Positions 21,001-33,671 of a DNA stretch of 64,000 nt are shown piece after piece (the first letter of the stretch is position 1; each line of letters begins with the position of its first letter). Location: positions 381,543,908 to 381,607,907 of the forward strand of contig JASDDO010000018.1 of assembly GCA_030015575.1 (NCBI GenBank), read 5' to 3'. The stretch is from Agapanthus africanus (lineage: Eukaryota; Streptophyta; Magnoliopsida; Asparagales; Amaryllidaceae). The notes under the pieces were generated by a model. That model made no database searches. It had not been told where the DNA came from and was given only the letters and a program-made list of their open reading frames with translations. Both the position numbers and the translations under genes were made by a program.

Positions 21001-21368
21001 ATATTGCACCTTGTTCTTTCTAGTATTTTTTTCATTTTCTGTTATGCCACTGTTTAGGCATCGCTTTTCATTTCAGTTGTATTTTCTTTTCATGCATTGT
21101 ACAAAGAATGTTATTAATAAAAGTTGCTGTTATTTCTATATCTTTTGTCTCTTGTGATTTATTTTATATTGCTTAGTTACGCTTAGCGTATGTACTTCTG
21201 AGTATATACGTAGCGGGTCTCGTCGCGTCCACTTCGCCGTACACTGGGAAGCGGGGGGCGTGACAGGTTTTTGTTGGTGGCCCATGCAGGTCAGAGCTGT
21301 ATCAATCCCTATCATGCAGTTCTGGTCTGCGTGAACAACCTAAGCAATATAACACAATAACCAGCAAT

Positions 21369-21648
21369 TAAAACATTCCTTACAATTCTTGTTCTTTGAA
21401 TCTTGCAAATCTCTATTCCTTGAATCTTATCATTTCATGTATTTGAATCTGTCCTAATCCAAATTTTTCTTCAAGGTCATGGATTCCCCGAACAACACCA
21501 GCACCAACTAAAACATTCCTTACAATTCATGTTCTTTGAATCTTGCAAATCTCTATTCCTTGAATCTTATGATTTCATGTATTTGAGTCTGTCCTAATCC
21601 AAATTTTTCTTCAAGGTCATGGATTCCCCGAACAACACCAGCACCAAC
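21369..21648 (+). repeat. 140-bp tandem duplication in Tekay leader
   Basis: Unit TAAAACATTCCTTACAATTC to AACAACACCAGCACCAAC at 21369-21508, repeated almost exactly at 21509-21648. Each copy contains the ATGGATTCCCCG start context. Confidence 0.9.
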
Positions 21649-22551
21649 GTCAACAACACCCCTCCAGCATTACCTCTCACACCAGCTATTCCTGCACCAC
21701 CCACTGAGCAAACGATGCTATTCGAGGCGATCCGCAGCCTTCTCGAAGGACAGCAACAACTTTTGAACCGTCCTGAGGCCGATGCATCGGGAGTAAAGCA
21801 ATTCAGAGCTTTGCACCCAAAGCAGTTCTCTGGTAAAGGAAGCCCTCTTGAAGCGGAAGAATGGGCACAAAGCATCGAAGACGATCTGGCAGCAGCTCAA
21901 GTGCCAGACCACGCTTGGGGCCGTGTAGCGAAACTACAGCTCACGGCTAATGCTCGCAATTGGTGGAAGGCGGAAGAAACCCGTCTGGTACAGCCAATTG
22001 AATGGAAGACATTTCGCGAGAAGTTCGACGCGAAATATTTCCCTATGACTGCCAGGTTTGCTATGGAGCAGCAGTTTATTCATCTACAGCAAGGATCAAT
22101 GTGGGATAAATCGGTAGATGAATACGACGCTGAGTTCACCATGTTGAGCCGGTAAGATATGTCGCAATAGTTCAATTTTTAAATATCACATACTACACAG
22201 CTAACAAAATCTTTAAACAGATTCGCGGCACACCTAATACCGACGGACGAGATTAGAGCCCGTCGTTTTCAGCAAGGTTTGGACACAGAGATTAAGGCTG
22301 CTCTAGCCACAGGAAAGTTTTTGACTCATGAGGAAGCCTTAGAAGCTGCCCGCAGTTATGAGGCAGTGATAAAAGAGAGGGAAAGACCTCAGTCTGCTGG
22401 AGTCAAACACCCTGCCAACCAGATGGCAGGTGAAGCCACGTCCAGACAACCTTTCGTGCCAAGGCGACCCGGAGTACCAACCCATCGTCCTAGCCCAGCC
22501 TTTTGCACCTACTGCAAGAGAACTGGACATATGATGAAGGACTGCCGTTGA
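21619..22551 (+). pseudogene. Tekay gag
   Basis: Starts MDSPNNTSTNVNNTPPALPL. The capsid-like part includes FRALHPKQFSGKGSPLEAEE, WAQSIEDDLAAAQVPDHAW, LTANARNWWKAEE and YDAEFTMLSR (retrotransposon gag family). A second block from about 22220 has RRFQQGLDTEIKAALATGKF and ends with a zinc knuckle CTYCKRTGHMMKDC (22504-22545), of the CX2CX4HX4C type. Gag would package element RNA. The start was chosen because it directly follows the leader and matches the usual gag length and order. Confidence 0.75.
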
Positions 22552-22934
22552 GCCAACCGCCTTTGCTTAATCTGCGGTTCATCTACTCACGGTATTGGGT
22601 CTTGTCCCCAAAGACAGAACCCAGTTGCTGCACCCAGGCCAGCAAATACCTATCAGCAGCGACCAACTCTTCAGGCACTTGCTCCCAGACTTGCACTGCC
22701 TGCACCATCCAGGGGACCACAAGCTGCACCACCTCCTCGACAGTTCCATCAAGCTCAAAGGAACGTTCAGAGGAATGCTCCTCAGGCCAGGAGGAATGTG
22801 ACAAAGCGCCAGGCTTTCATGATGTCTGTGGAAGAAGATGAGGCCACTGGCCAAGTCATTACTGGTAAATTCCTTCTCAAACTTATCTTTTAGTTTTGTT
22901 TACTTACACATTTTCCCTATACCTAAAACCTATC

Positions 22935-23330
22935 TCATATACCTTAGGTACAATCCTAGTTGCTTCACTACCTGCACTTGCACTGTTTGATACTGGAGCA
23001 TCCCACTGCTTTATGTCGCAACGGTTTGTCCGAACCCATGCGATTCCAGTCTAACCGCTTGTATCCAGCTGGAACGTCAGTTCCGAAAATGGTGTTCTAA
23101 AAGCAACTATGGGATACAGCATGTGTCCAGTCGTCGTCTGCAGTCGAGAGTTTTATGCTGACTTTAAGGTACTGGATATACAAAACTTCGATGTGGTTCT
23201 AGGAATGGACTGGCTTGGAACCTTTTATGCTACCATCGACTGCCGTCAAAGGAGGGTAGTATTTGAGATTCCAGATCATCCGGTTTTCTATTTCAAGAGT
23301 GGAGATCGTACCCTGGAACCAAGTACTTAC
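22935..23330 (+). pseudogene. Tekay protease region
   Basis: The aspartic protease active site DTG is at 22989-22997 in a context reading ALFDTGASHCFMS. Downstream, [20 protein letters not shown] and [19 protein letters not shown] (about 23120-23240) are the flap and ILGMDWL motifs typical of gypsy proteases. The enzyme would cut the gag-pol polyprotein. It leads into the reverse transcriptase. Confidence 0.75.
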
Positions 23331-23339
23331 AAAGCAAAG

Positions 23340-24740
23340 CCAAGAGAAGCAGTAGTTGCAGCAGCTCAGTCAGAAGAAGAATCAAGACCAGAGGTAGTTC
23401 GAGAGTTCGATGATGTATTTCCTGACGATATATCAGGTTTGCCTCCCGATCGAGCTCTTGAATTCAGTATTGACTTAGTACCAGGAGCACAACCAGTGAT
23501 CAAAGCACCGTATAGATTAAGTCCGGAAGGATTAAAGGAAGTTCGAACACAGTTGGACAAATTACTGGCGAAAGGATGGATTCGTCCCAGCACTTCAAGT
23601 TGGAGAGCACCTGTACTATTGGTGAAGAAGAAGGAAGGTTCATACAGAATGTGCATCGACTATAGGGCCTTGAACGAAGTTACTATAAAGAACAAGTATC
23701 CACTCCCGCGCATTGACGATTTATTCGATCAGCTAAGTGGATCTTGTGTCTTCTCTAAACTAGATCTTTGTTCAGGTTATCATCAAGTGAAGGTCAAGGA
23801 GGCTGATATTCACAAGACAGCTTTCAGAACTCGCTATGGACATTACGAATTTCTAGTAATGCCATTTGGAGTGACCAATGCACCAGCAATCTTCATGAAT
23901 CTTATGAACCAAGTTTTCCGGGAATATTTAGACAGGTTCGTTGTCATCTTCATCGACGACATCCTGGTATATTCTAAGAATCGGAAAGAACATGCGGAAC
24001 ACCTACGAATTGTCCTGGAAACTCTTCGACAACATAAGCTTTATGCCAAGTACAGCAAATGCGAGTTTTGGCTAAATCAAGTTGGTTTTCTTGGACACAT
24101 CGTATCAGGAGAAGGAATTTCTGTGGATCCAGCAAAAGTTTCGGCAGTTAGCGAATGGCCTACGCCAAAATCAGTAAAGGATATTCGAAGTTTCTTGGGA
24201 TTAGCTGGATATTACAGAAGGTTTATTGAAGGCTTTTCGAAGATAGCAACACCCCTGACCAAGCTCACACGAAAAGATGAAGAATTTGTGTGGTCAGAAG
24301 CATGCGAGCAAGCTTTTGTAGAACTCAAATCAAGAATGACATCAGCACCTATTCTCGTCATACCAGATCAATCTGGAGGATTCGAAGTGCATTGTGATGC
24401 ATCCGGTAAGGGATTAGGATGTGTTCTACATCAGCACGGTAAGGTTGTGGCTTATGCTTCAAGACAACTGAAGACTCATGAGCGCAATTATCCGACGCAT
24501 GATCTGGAGTTAGCAGCCGTTATTTTTTCTCTCAAAATTTGGCGCCACTACTTACTTGGTGAACGAGTGAACATCTACACAGATCATAAAATTCTGAAGT
24601 ATGTGTTTACTCAGAAGGAGTTGAATATGCGGCAGAGAAAATGGTTAGAACTCATGGCGGACTTTGACATCAACTTGCAATATCACCCAGGAAAGGTGAA
24701 CGTAGTACCTGATGCTCTTAGTCGCCAACCATTAGCAATG
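23340..24740 (+). pseudogene. Tekay reverse transcriptase and RNase H
   Basis: Contains [20 protein letters not shown], then [54 protein letters not shown] and catalytic FIDDILVYS (FIDD at 23949-23960). The connection includes [12 protein letters not shown] and [19 protein letters not shown]. RNase H runs from about 24385 with [16 protein letters not shown], then [30 protein letters not shown] and NVVPDALSR. All landmarks of a chromoviral pol are in order within one long open block. Confidence 0.9.
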
Positions 24741-24979
24741 AATCTCACCGCACAGTGGAAGCTTCAGCAAGGCCTACATCAGATGAAGATTGAACTAGTC
24801 ATGCCAAGTGATGCTTCAAGTTTGATGAATCTACAGGTTCAATCAACCATTGTCAATCAGATCAAAGCAGCTCAAGCCAGCGATGCTAAGTTGCAAAAGA
24901 TCAGAGAACAAGTGGAGAATGGACTCAGAACAAATTTCATCATCCATGAAGACGGATCTTTGAGATACGGCAGCAGATT

Positions 24980-26190
24980 GTGTGTACCAAAAGGTCCTGT
25001 TCGGGAAGAATTAATGAAAGAAGCTCACAACTCTCCCTATTCAATACATCCTGGCGGTACCAAAATATACAAGGATCTACGTCAGAATTATTGGTGGCAT
25101 GGAATGAAGCGTGAAGTAGCCAGAAGTGTCGCAAAATGTTTGGTGTGTCAGCAGGTAAAGGCTGAACATCACAGGACAGCTGGACTACTTCAACCGTTAC
25201 CAATTCCAGAATGGAAGTGGCAGCACATCACGATGGACTTTGTAACTGCCCTTCCTCGGAGCACAAAGGGTAACGATGCGATTTGGGTCATTGTGGATCG
25301 ACTCACAAAGTCGGCTCACTTCATCCCATTTCGAGTTGGCCAATCAACTGAGGCACTAGCGAAGAAGTACATGGAGGTAATAATCTAATTTAGATTTAAA
25401 AACTCTTCATAATGTACTATCTCTGATACCCATGAACTCATTCAGGAAATTGTGAGACTTCATGGAGTACCGGTCTGCATTGTCTCCGATCGTGACACCA
25501 GGTTCCGATCGCAATTTTGGCAGAGTCTGCAAGCTAGCTTAGGAACAAGTCTGAACTTCAGCACGGCTTATCATCCACAAACAGATGGTCAGTCGGAACG
25601 AACTATTCAGATCTTGGAGGATATGCTCAGAGCATGTATGCTCGACTTCAAAGGATCGTGGGAAGATCACCTGCATCTTGTGGAGTTTGCGTACAACAAC
25701 AGCTACCAAGCAAGCATAGGAATGGCACCTTTTGCATTATTATATGGAAGAAACTGTCGATCACCATTAAGTTGGAACAACATCGAAGATAGAGAACTCC
25801 TTGGACCAGAGATGATAGTAGCGACCGTTGATGTGGTTCGTACTATCAGGGAAAGAATGCGCATAGCCCAAGATAGACAAAAACACTGGGCTGATGCGAA
25901 GAGGCGACACTTGGAGTTCCAGCCAGGAGATCATGTATTCCTGAAAATCTCTCCGAACCGCGGAGTGATCCGATTTGGAAGACGGGGAAAGTTGAGTCCG
26001 AGATACATTGGACCGTTCGACATACTCGAACGAGTCGGTGAAGTGGCATACCGATTAGCGCTTCCACCCTCATTGGAAGGAGTGCATAATGTATTCCACA
26101 TATCTCAACTCAGAAGGTATGTGAGTGACCCTAGCCATGTACTTGATCATTCCGAGCTCACTTTACAGCCCGATTTGTCTTATGAGCAAC
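24980..26190 (+). pseudogene. Tekay integrase
   Basis: The zinc-binding part has [20 protein letters not shown] and [12 protein letters not shown] (about 25020-25160). The core has [20 protein letters not shown] near 25233-25290, [13 protein letters not shown] near 25480-25520 and [16 protein letters not shown] near 25560-25605, giving the D,D,E landmarks. The C-terminal part has [20 protein letters not shown] and [20 protein letters not shown], the GPY/F module of chromoviral integrases. It joins element DNA to the target. Confidence 0.85.
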
Positions 26191-26345
26191 AACCTGTGGA
26201 GATCCTGGATAGAAAAGTGAAGACACTTCGGAACAAAGAAGTTAATTTGGTCCGGGTAATGTGGAGGAAAGACCCTCCAGGAGAATCCACGTGGGAAAGG
26301 GAGGATGAAATGCGTGCAAGATATCTGCACCTTTTTGTAAACTAG
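26190..26345 (+). pseudogene. Chromodomain-like integrase tail
   Basis: The last 45-50 residues read [20 protein letters not shown], then [20 protein letters not shown] and ARYLHLF. This is the diverged chromodomain found at the integrase end of Tekay/Del-type plant chromoviruses. In the family it is thought to help target chromatin. It places the element in the Tekay group. Confidence 0.8.
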
Positions 26346-26387
26346 TTCTCAAATAAAAGTTGTAAATTTCGAGGACGAAATTTTTGT

Positions 26388-26400
26388 AAGGAGGGTAGAT
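26388..26400 (+). promoter_or_regulatory. Tekay polypurine tract
   Basis: AAGGAGGGTAGAT lies directly before the 3' LTR start TGTAACAAC, preceded by GACGAAATTTTTGTAAGG. It would prime plus-strand DNA synthesis. Confidence 0.8.
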
Positions 26401-29400
26401 TGTAACAACTCCAATTTTTGTATACCTAAATTTGATTTAAATTTGAAGTATACTTGGAGTATTGATGTTGCTGAAAAAACTTTAAGTATCTATTTCCCTA
26501 CAATAATTACAAGAAGGAGCTTGTAGCTCATTGGTAATACCTTGCACTGCTGAACCAATCCACCAGAGTTCGAATCCCATGCCCCACATTATTTTTATAT
26601 TGTTTTGTTTTAATTTTTTTGGGAAGTCAAACGGTCAAACAGCCATAACACACGAAATTAATGTCGTATAAAAAAAATAAAGTACACCATAAATCCCCCC
26701 AGAAAATTCCCCACCCAACGAGACCTGACTCGGCCCTGACTCGGCCAAGTCGGCCGGTCGGCCGAGTCGTCAACACGAAAAAAATTCGTGTTGACTTGAT
26801 CTTCACCCCTGCATACTTCAATTTTTCAAAACAGTTATCATTTTCTCATTAAACCTCTTTTAATCCCAAATTTAATGAATTTTTACATTTTTAAATATTT
26901 TTTTTAATCCAAACCCTAACCCTAACCTAGTCCTATATAAGCACTCCCACCCTATACTATTTCACCTCACAACTCTAAGTCCACTCTCCCAAATTCTCGA
27001 GAACTCGGTACAAAGAGCGAGAAGCGAAGCGCTGCCGAAACCGACGACGGATTCCGACGATCGTAGTAGAACCTTCGCGACGTTTTCGACGCACCGACAA
27101 TCACCACTTCCCTTAGCCTCCTTAGTTTGTCCAAACCCGTAAGTCCCATCCCTTCTATCTCTCTTTTCTGTTAATAGAAAATACGACTTTTTTGGAACCC
27201 GACGGAAATCGGAACAAACCGATTTCCGATTCGGTTTTTCTACAAATTTCCACTTGTCACCTAATACATAATACCTAAACCTATCTATGATGACTATTAA
27301 TCACCTAGAAACCAATTTAAATAAAGTTTCTCACATGAAATGATAGCTTTCTTGTAAAACCGTATTCTTTTCATAAAAATACCATGAAGTTTATTTTTCT
27401 TCGTTTAATCAATTCCCTCACTCCTAAATATGTTTATCTTGATAAATAAACTTGTAGAAATCAATTTGAATGAATTTTCACACATGAAATGATAACGTTT
27501 TCCAATACCGTATTCTTGCGCTTTAATACCTTCAAGTTTAATACATCATATTTAACCTCTAAAACTTCATTAACCCTAAAATAAATCACGAGGTAATGAC
27601 CTACCTCTACACACACACAAATATAACCCTAATTGATAGACATCAAAATATAGAATACGAAAATACATGACTTTTCACTAAAATACCATATTCTTTATAA
27701 ACCTTTTCTAAAAGCTTTAAGTTGTACACAATTCTAAATAAAATCTTTTAAAATAAAAGCACGATATGTCATGGACATCGATCGTTTATCTAAACTGTCT
27801 TGTGGTGTCTGGGCAAGTGTGTCTAGGCTGGTGGTTTTTAATTAGGCCCACGACTGTGCTTCCTTCCCACTTACCTGGCACTTACTTGGCCGCAATTGAC
27901 GGTGAAGAGGCAATTTGAGGCTTCTAATGACTTATCATTTAGACCTTAGAAATAGGCTAGTTGGCTTAGGAAACCCTAGAAAATAAAATACGGAAAGTTA
28001 TACCCTTTTACAAATAAATACCTTATATTTATAAAACCGTTTTTCTAAATGAATAGTATTTGTTAAACCTAAGCAAAGCGCTGCTACAACCCACTTTTGG
28101 GGAACCCGTTAGAGATAGTACGGTTCATCGTGCACCCGCGGGCTAGTAGTGCGAGATTCAGACCTCCGCAAGGAGCATTCGGTCTCGAAAGGTTTAAAAT
28201 ACGGCATTTAAGAAAAATGTGATTTTTGGAAAATAAAATATTTATTTAAAATTATTCTTGTATTAATATATATTTAACTATCATTTAGACACCTATTTTA
28301 TCATAATATAAAGTTTCCACTTTTTCCGAAAAAAATTACAAGATTAAAAGTGACATTAAAATACCATGAATTTTAAATTAAACAATTAATACTTTATTTA
28401 GGATATATTCACTAGAATAACACAAATAAAATTCACACTCATTATAACTATAAAGACGAATAATAAATACTTGAGGTGTTTTGAAAACTATACAATAATA
28501 CTTTTTACATAAAACCCCCTCACGTTTTATAAATTACAATAAGGCCCCTAACAAATATAGAACTTCAAATTATCTTTCTTTTAGTCTGACTCGGGTTAGA
28601 GTCTGACTATTTCTGACTTGAATATGATTCAAGTCAATCTATATTCCTTATATTCCAACTCAACATGAATCCCAGAATCCAGTTAACAACCTATTCATTT
28701 TGACTGAATCAAGCCATGGATATTCATCCATTATTCTGATATTCTATTTACCTGATTATGCAGTTACAACATGTTTACTGATATCATAGTTTTGGTCAGT
28801 CACCTAATTTACACAATATAATACCACATTACTGTTAAAACACTACGGGATTAAGGGGTAGATTGGTACGGAAGGTGTTAAAGGTGGCACGAGGTGGTCA
28901 GATTAAGACACCTAACCTGAATCCTATTGCTGTTGTACCGTGGCATAACGGTTCCTTGTACTACATGTGCCTTAGTCTCTGGTAAGTGAGACTCCCCTCG
29001 TATACACTGGCATCCTTCTGTACCAAGCTACAAACAACATCGTTAACTCAATATTCCATAATATTCAACAATATAATACTTTAGAAAATACTTTTACACT
29101 GTCTTCCTAATTCTTCTTTATCTTGGGACTTACCGAGCGACCTGTTCGCTGACGACATTCTATTCTTTCAAGTATTTTTTTCATTTTCTGTTATGCCACT
29201 GTTTAGGCATCGCTTTTCATTTCAGTTGTATTTTCTTTTCATGCATTGTACAAAGAATGTTATTAATAAAAGTTGTTGTTATTTCTATATCTTTTGTATC
29301 TTGTGATTTATTTTATATTGCTTAGTTACGCTTAGCGTATATACTTCTGAGTATATACGTAGCGGGCCTCGTCGCGTCCACTTCGCCGTACACTGGGAAG

Positions 29401-29412
29401 CGGGGCGTGACA
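26401..29412 (+). repeat. Tekay 3' LTR (3012 bp)
   Basis: Begins TGTAACAACTCCAATTTTTG, ends GCGGGGCGTGACA at 29412 and aligns end to end with 18105-21265. It keeps the A/B-box pair (26524-26578), telo-box (26911), TATA box (26934) and GTAAGT motif (27139). Confidence 0.9.
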
Positions 29413-29417
29413 GAAAA
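29413..29417. repeat. Target-site duplication, right copy (GAAAA)
   Basis: GAAAA directly follows the 3' LTR end (CGTGACA at 29412) and matches 18100-18104. Confidence 0.85.
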
Positions 29418-31681
29418 TATTTGGTTTTGAATATCCGTTGTTATGCACCAATCTCAAACTGATATATTTGTACGTTTATTTTATAAAGTGAGATATAAAT
29501 TTTTGAAATTATGTCTATGACAATTACCTATATCAGTTGGTGATTGGGTAAGGAGCATTCAACAGCGGTGTAATTCTTCATAACCATAATACAGTTTTCA
29601 ACCTACGACGCACAGGGTTTGAGTTATTAAACTTAGGGGACTTATACAAAGTATTGTATATTGTCCAGTGTCCATTAGGATAAAGGGGTTGGTACTCATA
29701 CTATATTCCATTTACTCATGACTTCTCTAGTTTTAGATAAGTATTTTGTTGAAATACAATGTCCATGTTTTGAGAAGTTATAGGTATATGAATAAAGTAG
29801 AGAACCATATGTTGCAAAGTATCAGGATTCTTCACAGTGATCAAAAATATAGATACTTATGCTAGGTATTCTGTTGGTAGTAATGTTTTGAGAACTTGAT
29901 TCTCTTTCAGATTACTCATATGTGGATGCTCTCCTAGTTGAGTAATGCTGATTGGCATCCTTCCATTTGGTTGACATGCACTGAAAACAGCTGCATGATA
30001 TTGAATCTGGTTCCAATTAAATCAGTGCCTATGTTTCTATAGTGGATATAGAATGGATCGTATCTTGATGATGTTGAGGTATATGAAGTTGTCCGGCTTA
30101 TGCTTAAAACCAGACTCTGGACAAACTCAAGGCACGTTTCAGTAATGGCAGTTTGTGGGTTATCCCGGGCTATCATGAGGGTTAACTTTCTACCATCTGG
30201 AAAATCAATAGATATATTGTTCTTGACTCGCCACAGTTTTAGTAAAATGGATTCTTTTAAGAAAACATTAGTGAGAGTATGGTATAACTGGAAGTGATTC
30301 CAGAACCACAAACAATTACTGAAAATTTAATTGAACCTAAATATTCAATTGGTTTTGACATTCCATCAGCCACTCCGCAGATATGGTGGGTAATCTCAGG
30401 CACCAGAGAGGTTTTCGGTCTTCTCAGAAACGGTGACATGGAGGTTTTTGTTTACCCAGACTTTCCATTACTGCTGTTCTAGACTATGAGACCCAGCAGG
30501 AGAATGAGTATAACGTCGTTCTAAACTAGTTTTAGAAGTGCATGTATATATGACTCTGCCAGAGGGTTGTTGTAGTTAGTGGGAGCAGCAGAAGCATAGT
30601 GGGAAAGCAACTTATGTCTATTTATAGACCAAAGCAGATATAGCGGAGATAGATTATCTATTTTTGATGTGACAATCATAGTGTTTGACTTCATCAGAAT
30701 AGGAGATGGATCTGGTAAGAAGATAGTAGGGTGTAATGTTCTGGTATTTGGATGACATGCACTTTATAGGAAGTGAAATTCCTATACTGCGATCGGTTAT
30801 ACTGTGGTTGTCACAAAGTTGTTTCTCCACATAGGATATGGATATAATATCAGGATTTCTGGTTACTAGATGTATGGTTTTAGATCTAGATTTGGGAAGT
30901 GTCTCAATTTGGGTAGTTTGACACTATTCTAAAGGTATTTTAGAATGGACCACTCCTAGTATGGTGGTGTACATGCAGGTGATGGAGTCACCCTCTCTGA
31001 AGGATGTCATACAGACTAAAAGGGGAGTGGGATTTGCATGATTGGCATATCACTTGCTTAAGCAATTGAGTCAATCAAGAGATGTCAAGTACCACACCAG
31101 ATACTATTTTTGCACAAGCTACAATAAGTTTATATATTAATCCAATCCTGGAAAAACGTTAGGAAGCAGTTAAGAACATAAGTGGATGTTCTTGGGATAT
31201 GGTAATGGCAGCCTCCTTCGGGCGACGGTTATCATTTCAGGCTTCCAAGGTGACCTGGATGACAGAGCGACTGTCAGAATTATAGTTTTCCCTCTTTTGA
31301 GAGACAGTATGTTGGATAGGTGGTCTAAGCGGATACTGAGGAAGGCATGGTGCAGGATACTGATTAAATTCAGTGGACGATACATTCTAAGAATTTTGCT
31401 GGAATTGGAGTTCATTTGTGAACTGGGTCCCATCAGATATCCAGACATATTCTAAGACAGGTATTGCTCATTTCGGGAGATAGTTTTCTCCGCGAAGTTG
31501 AGATATAGAGATACAGAAAGAAACATTGGAGCGGATCCACTCACTGAGGCTATTTCTCGAACGCAATAGTTTCACAAACGAGCTTTGTGAAACTGATTAG
31601 TAGAGAAGTTGGGTGTTCGGTATCACACGGGCTGTGAGTATGCGACACCGCAATAATTAGCCTTAAATGCAAGTGGGAAAT
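29418..31681 (+). pseudogene. Element A, decayed pol region
   Basis: Homologous to 57300-59143 of element D throughout. Traces of copia pol are visible by comparison with elements C and E: integrase C-terminus near 29930-30480, the reverse transcriptase 'DDI' neighbourhood near 30730-30830 and RNase H near 31150-31560. The end (AATGCAAGTGGGAAAT) is the copia polypurine tract just before the LTR. Very decayed, with many breaks. Confidence 0.65.
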
Positions 31682-33671
31682 TGTTGGCTATAGTGCCCTC
31701 AACGCAATTATTATAGTCGCAGGCAGGTGATTATGATGATTGAGGAATGACCTATACTGGTAGAACAGTCTTACTCGAGATGATAGTATGCTATTTGGTT
31801 TGACTTTATCATCGTGTACAACATTAGGTGGCATTACAGATCACTATTACATGCTGATAGAGCCCATAGGATTCTTGCATGACTACCAGCATTACAATGG
31901 CGATCATATACATGGGAGCTAGGTGGTCTATAAGCACATCCTTAAATGTCCCTAGTCGTTCGAGTTTCGAGATTGGGCATCGATACTCCACAGTAGACTA
32001 GTGTATACTGATCGAGACCCCGACGAGGGGCAGTGGCCGGTCTCACAAGCTATTGGTGTCAGTTTGTTCACCTAAGATGTATACATGTGCTCATTGGGTT
32101 ATGATACACCGGACGGACTGGCCGAGAACTTGCTAGTTGGTATTATATCTATTGTCAGATAGCAGTTCCTGGGTGACATGTATACAGGTTAGTCTGTCGA
32201 CCTGAGATAGTCATTTGTCTCGTGTGAGTTCCCACTGTGCTTTGATTACTACCTTACCACGGCTCAAAGAAGTCGTGCAAACAGGTTTTAGTTAGGTACA
32301 ATCCCGAGCCATATGGAGGCAGTGAACGTATCGTCGGAGATTCGTCTCTCCCGGTATTTGGGGTTGATGTCGCGCAGTGCACGGGTGGCCATCACCAGAA
32401 ATCCTTGGCCATGGTAGTTGAGAATTACTGATTCGGATTAGTAGTTTCTCAGTGGGTGATTGGCTTCATACCGAAACTAAATGTCGCGTTTTTAGGGGTC
32501 TGAATTTATCCACCCCCTAGACTCGATATGCGATATTCATAGACGAACGAACCGGACTGTATGGATATTGTCACTGTTAGGCTGAGTAGGGGTTTCAGGA
32601 TGAGTTTGCTCGTCGGCCTCCCTTTCGCTCAATATCTGGGTAGTTGTTACGTACAACTAGTGCCGCTCACGTGCTTGTGGTTAAACTCACTGCCAGCATA
32701 TTGACGAGTCTTTAGAGTTCCACACAGAGGGTTTCCCTGCTTCGGGCGAAACGATGTAGAGGCCGTATGATTTTACGGCAGGGTTCGATCATATACGTGC
32801 AGTTGTGCACGTATTATGATTCGGACGGATAATACTAGTGGGCTTTAGTTTAAGCCGGATCCTAGTATTATATTGTTAGATTATTTTCGTCTCATTGTAT
32901 TCGTATTCTTCGGAATACGGATACATGTATATATATACAGATGAGGGGTATTCTTGTAATTTCTTACAAGATTAATTTTAGAAGATTACACCTTATTATG
33001 TTTTAAACCTTTTGGATTAAAAGGTTTATGAGGTGGAGGATGAGGTGTTTATTGCATTTTTTGTAGCACGCTTGATTTTTTGTTGTGTTGTGAGATTATG
33101 TGTGAGTTTTGTTGACTTGAGATATTTTAGGTTGACTTAAGATATTTTGGAGACATGGGATATTTATTGGATGGCTTCATTAACTCTCACAACACAACTT
33201 AAAACACTTAGACATTATTCATTCTCTCCCTTACAACACTCTCATCCTCAAAATATCTTCTTTTACCTCCTTCCTTAATGTCTCATTTGAGAAACTTAGG
33301 GTGTCTTGAGACAAATTAATCCTTCACCACTCTCTACTTCTCCTAGGCTATCTAGTGTAGCGATCTAGCTACCCTAGTTATATCGGATATGAGGTTGGAG
33401 CTCGTTTCATAGACTCTCGGGTGGATCATTTTCGATGGAGGGAGACCGGAGATCAAGCTTGATCAAGAAGGCTTTTAGGAGATTGGGATGATGGTTCAAG
33501 ACCGAAAGACATGGATCATTCGGTATAACCATTCTCAACTCTCTTTACATATTGCTAGTTTAGGGTTAATGGTAGATCCGTAGAAGCAGGTTGAGGTAGC
33601 GTCGGTTTTTATAAATTTTTGTTCCGCAATCGGCCACGGTTTGATGGCCAGGGCGCTGCCGTAACCCAACA
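31682..33671 (+). repeat. Element A 3' LTR (1990 bp)
   Basis: Starts TGTTGGCTATAGTGCCCTCA and ends CCCAACA at 33671. It matches the LTR at 51783-53835 over its whole length. No primer-binding site follows, so this is the 3' LTR. Confidence 0.85.

Larger units (their letters stand above)
18105..21265 (+). repeat. Tekay 5' LTR (3161 bp)
   Basis: Begins TGTAACAACTCCAATTTTTA and ends GCGTGACA at 21265. It contains a tRNA-like box pair (18228-18282), a CGGCC-rich tract (about 18435-18497), a telo-box and TATA box (18648-18679), a GTAAGT motif at 18876 and a hairpin with a short open frame near 20889-21000. It is slightly longer than the 3' LTR. Confidence 0.9.
18105..29412 (+). mobile_element. 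Tekay-type Ty3/gypsy chromovirus
   Basis: An 11.3-kb element with both LTRs, starting TGTAACAACTCC and ending GGGGCGTGACA. Target duplication GAAAA occurs at 18100-18104 and 29413-29417. Internal order is leader, gag with a zinc knuckle, protease, reverse transcriptase, RNase H, integrase, chromodomain-like tail and polypurine tract. The LTRs differ by about 1.5-2.5 per cent in the parts I compared by eye. With a usual grass-type rate this suggests well under about 2 million years. The coding part lies in several open blocks separated by short AT-rich gaps. It has a few interruptions, some possibly intron-like, and is not claimed to be functional. Confidence 0.9.
15334..33671 (+). mobile_element. 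Angela-type copia element A, interrupted by a Tekay element
   Basis: Internal sequence at 15334-18104 and again from 29413 to 31681 aligns collinearly with element D (54538-59143), showing one old element split by the Tekay insertion. It ends with a 3' LTR (31682-33671). The left part with the 5' LTR lies beyond the window behind element B. Pol-derived stretches are recognisable but heavily decayed, with many breaks. It must be older than B, Tat and Tekay, which all lie in it directly or indirectly. Confidence 0.8.
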
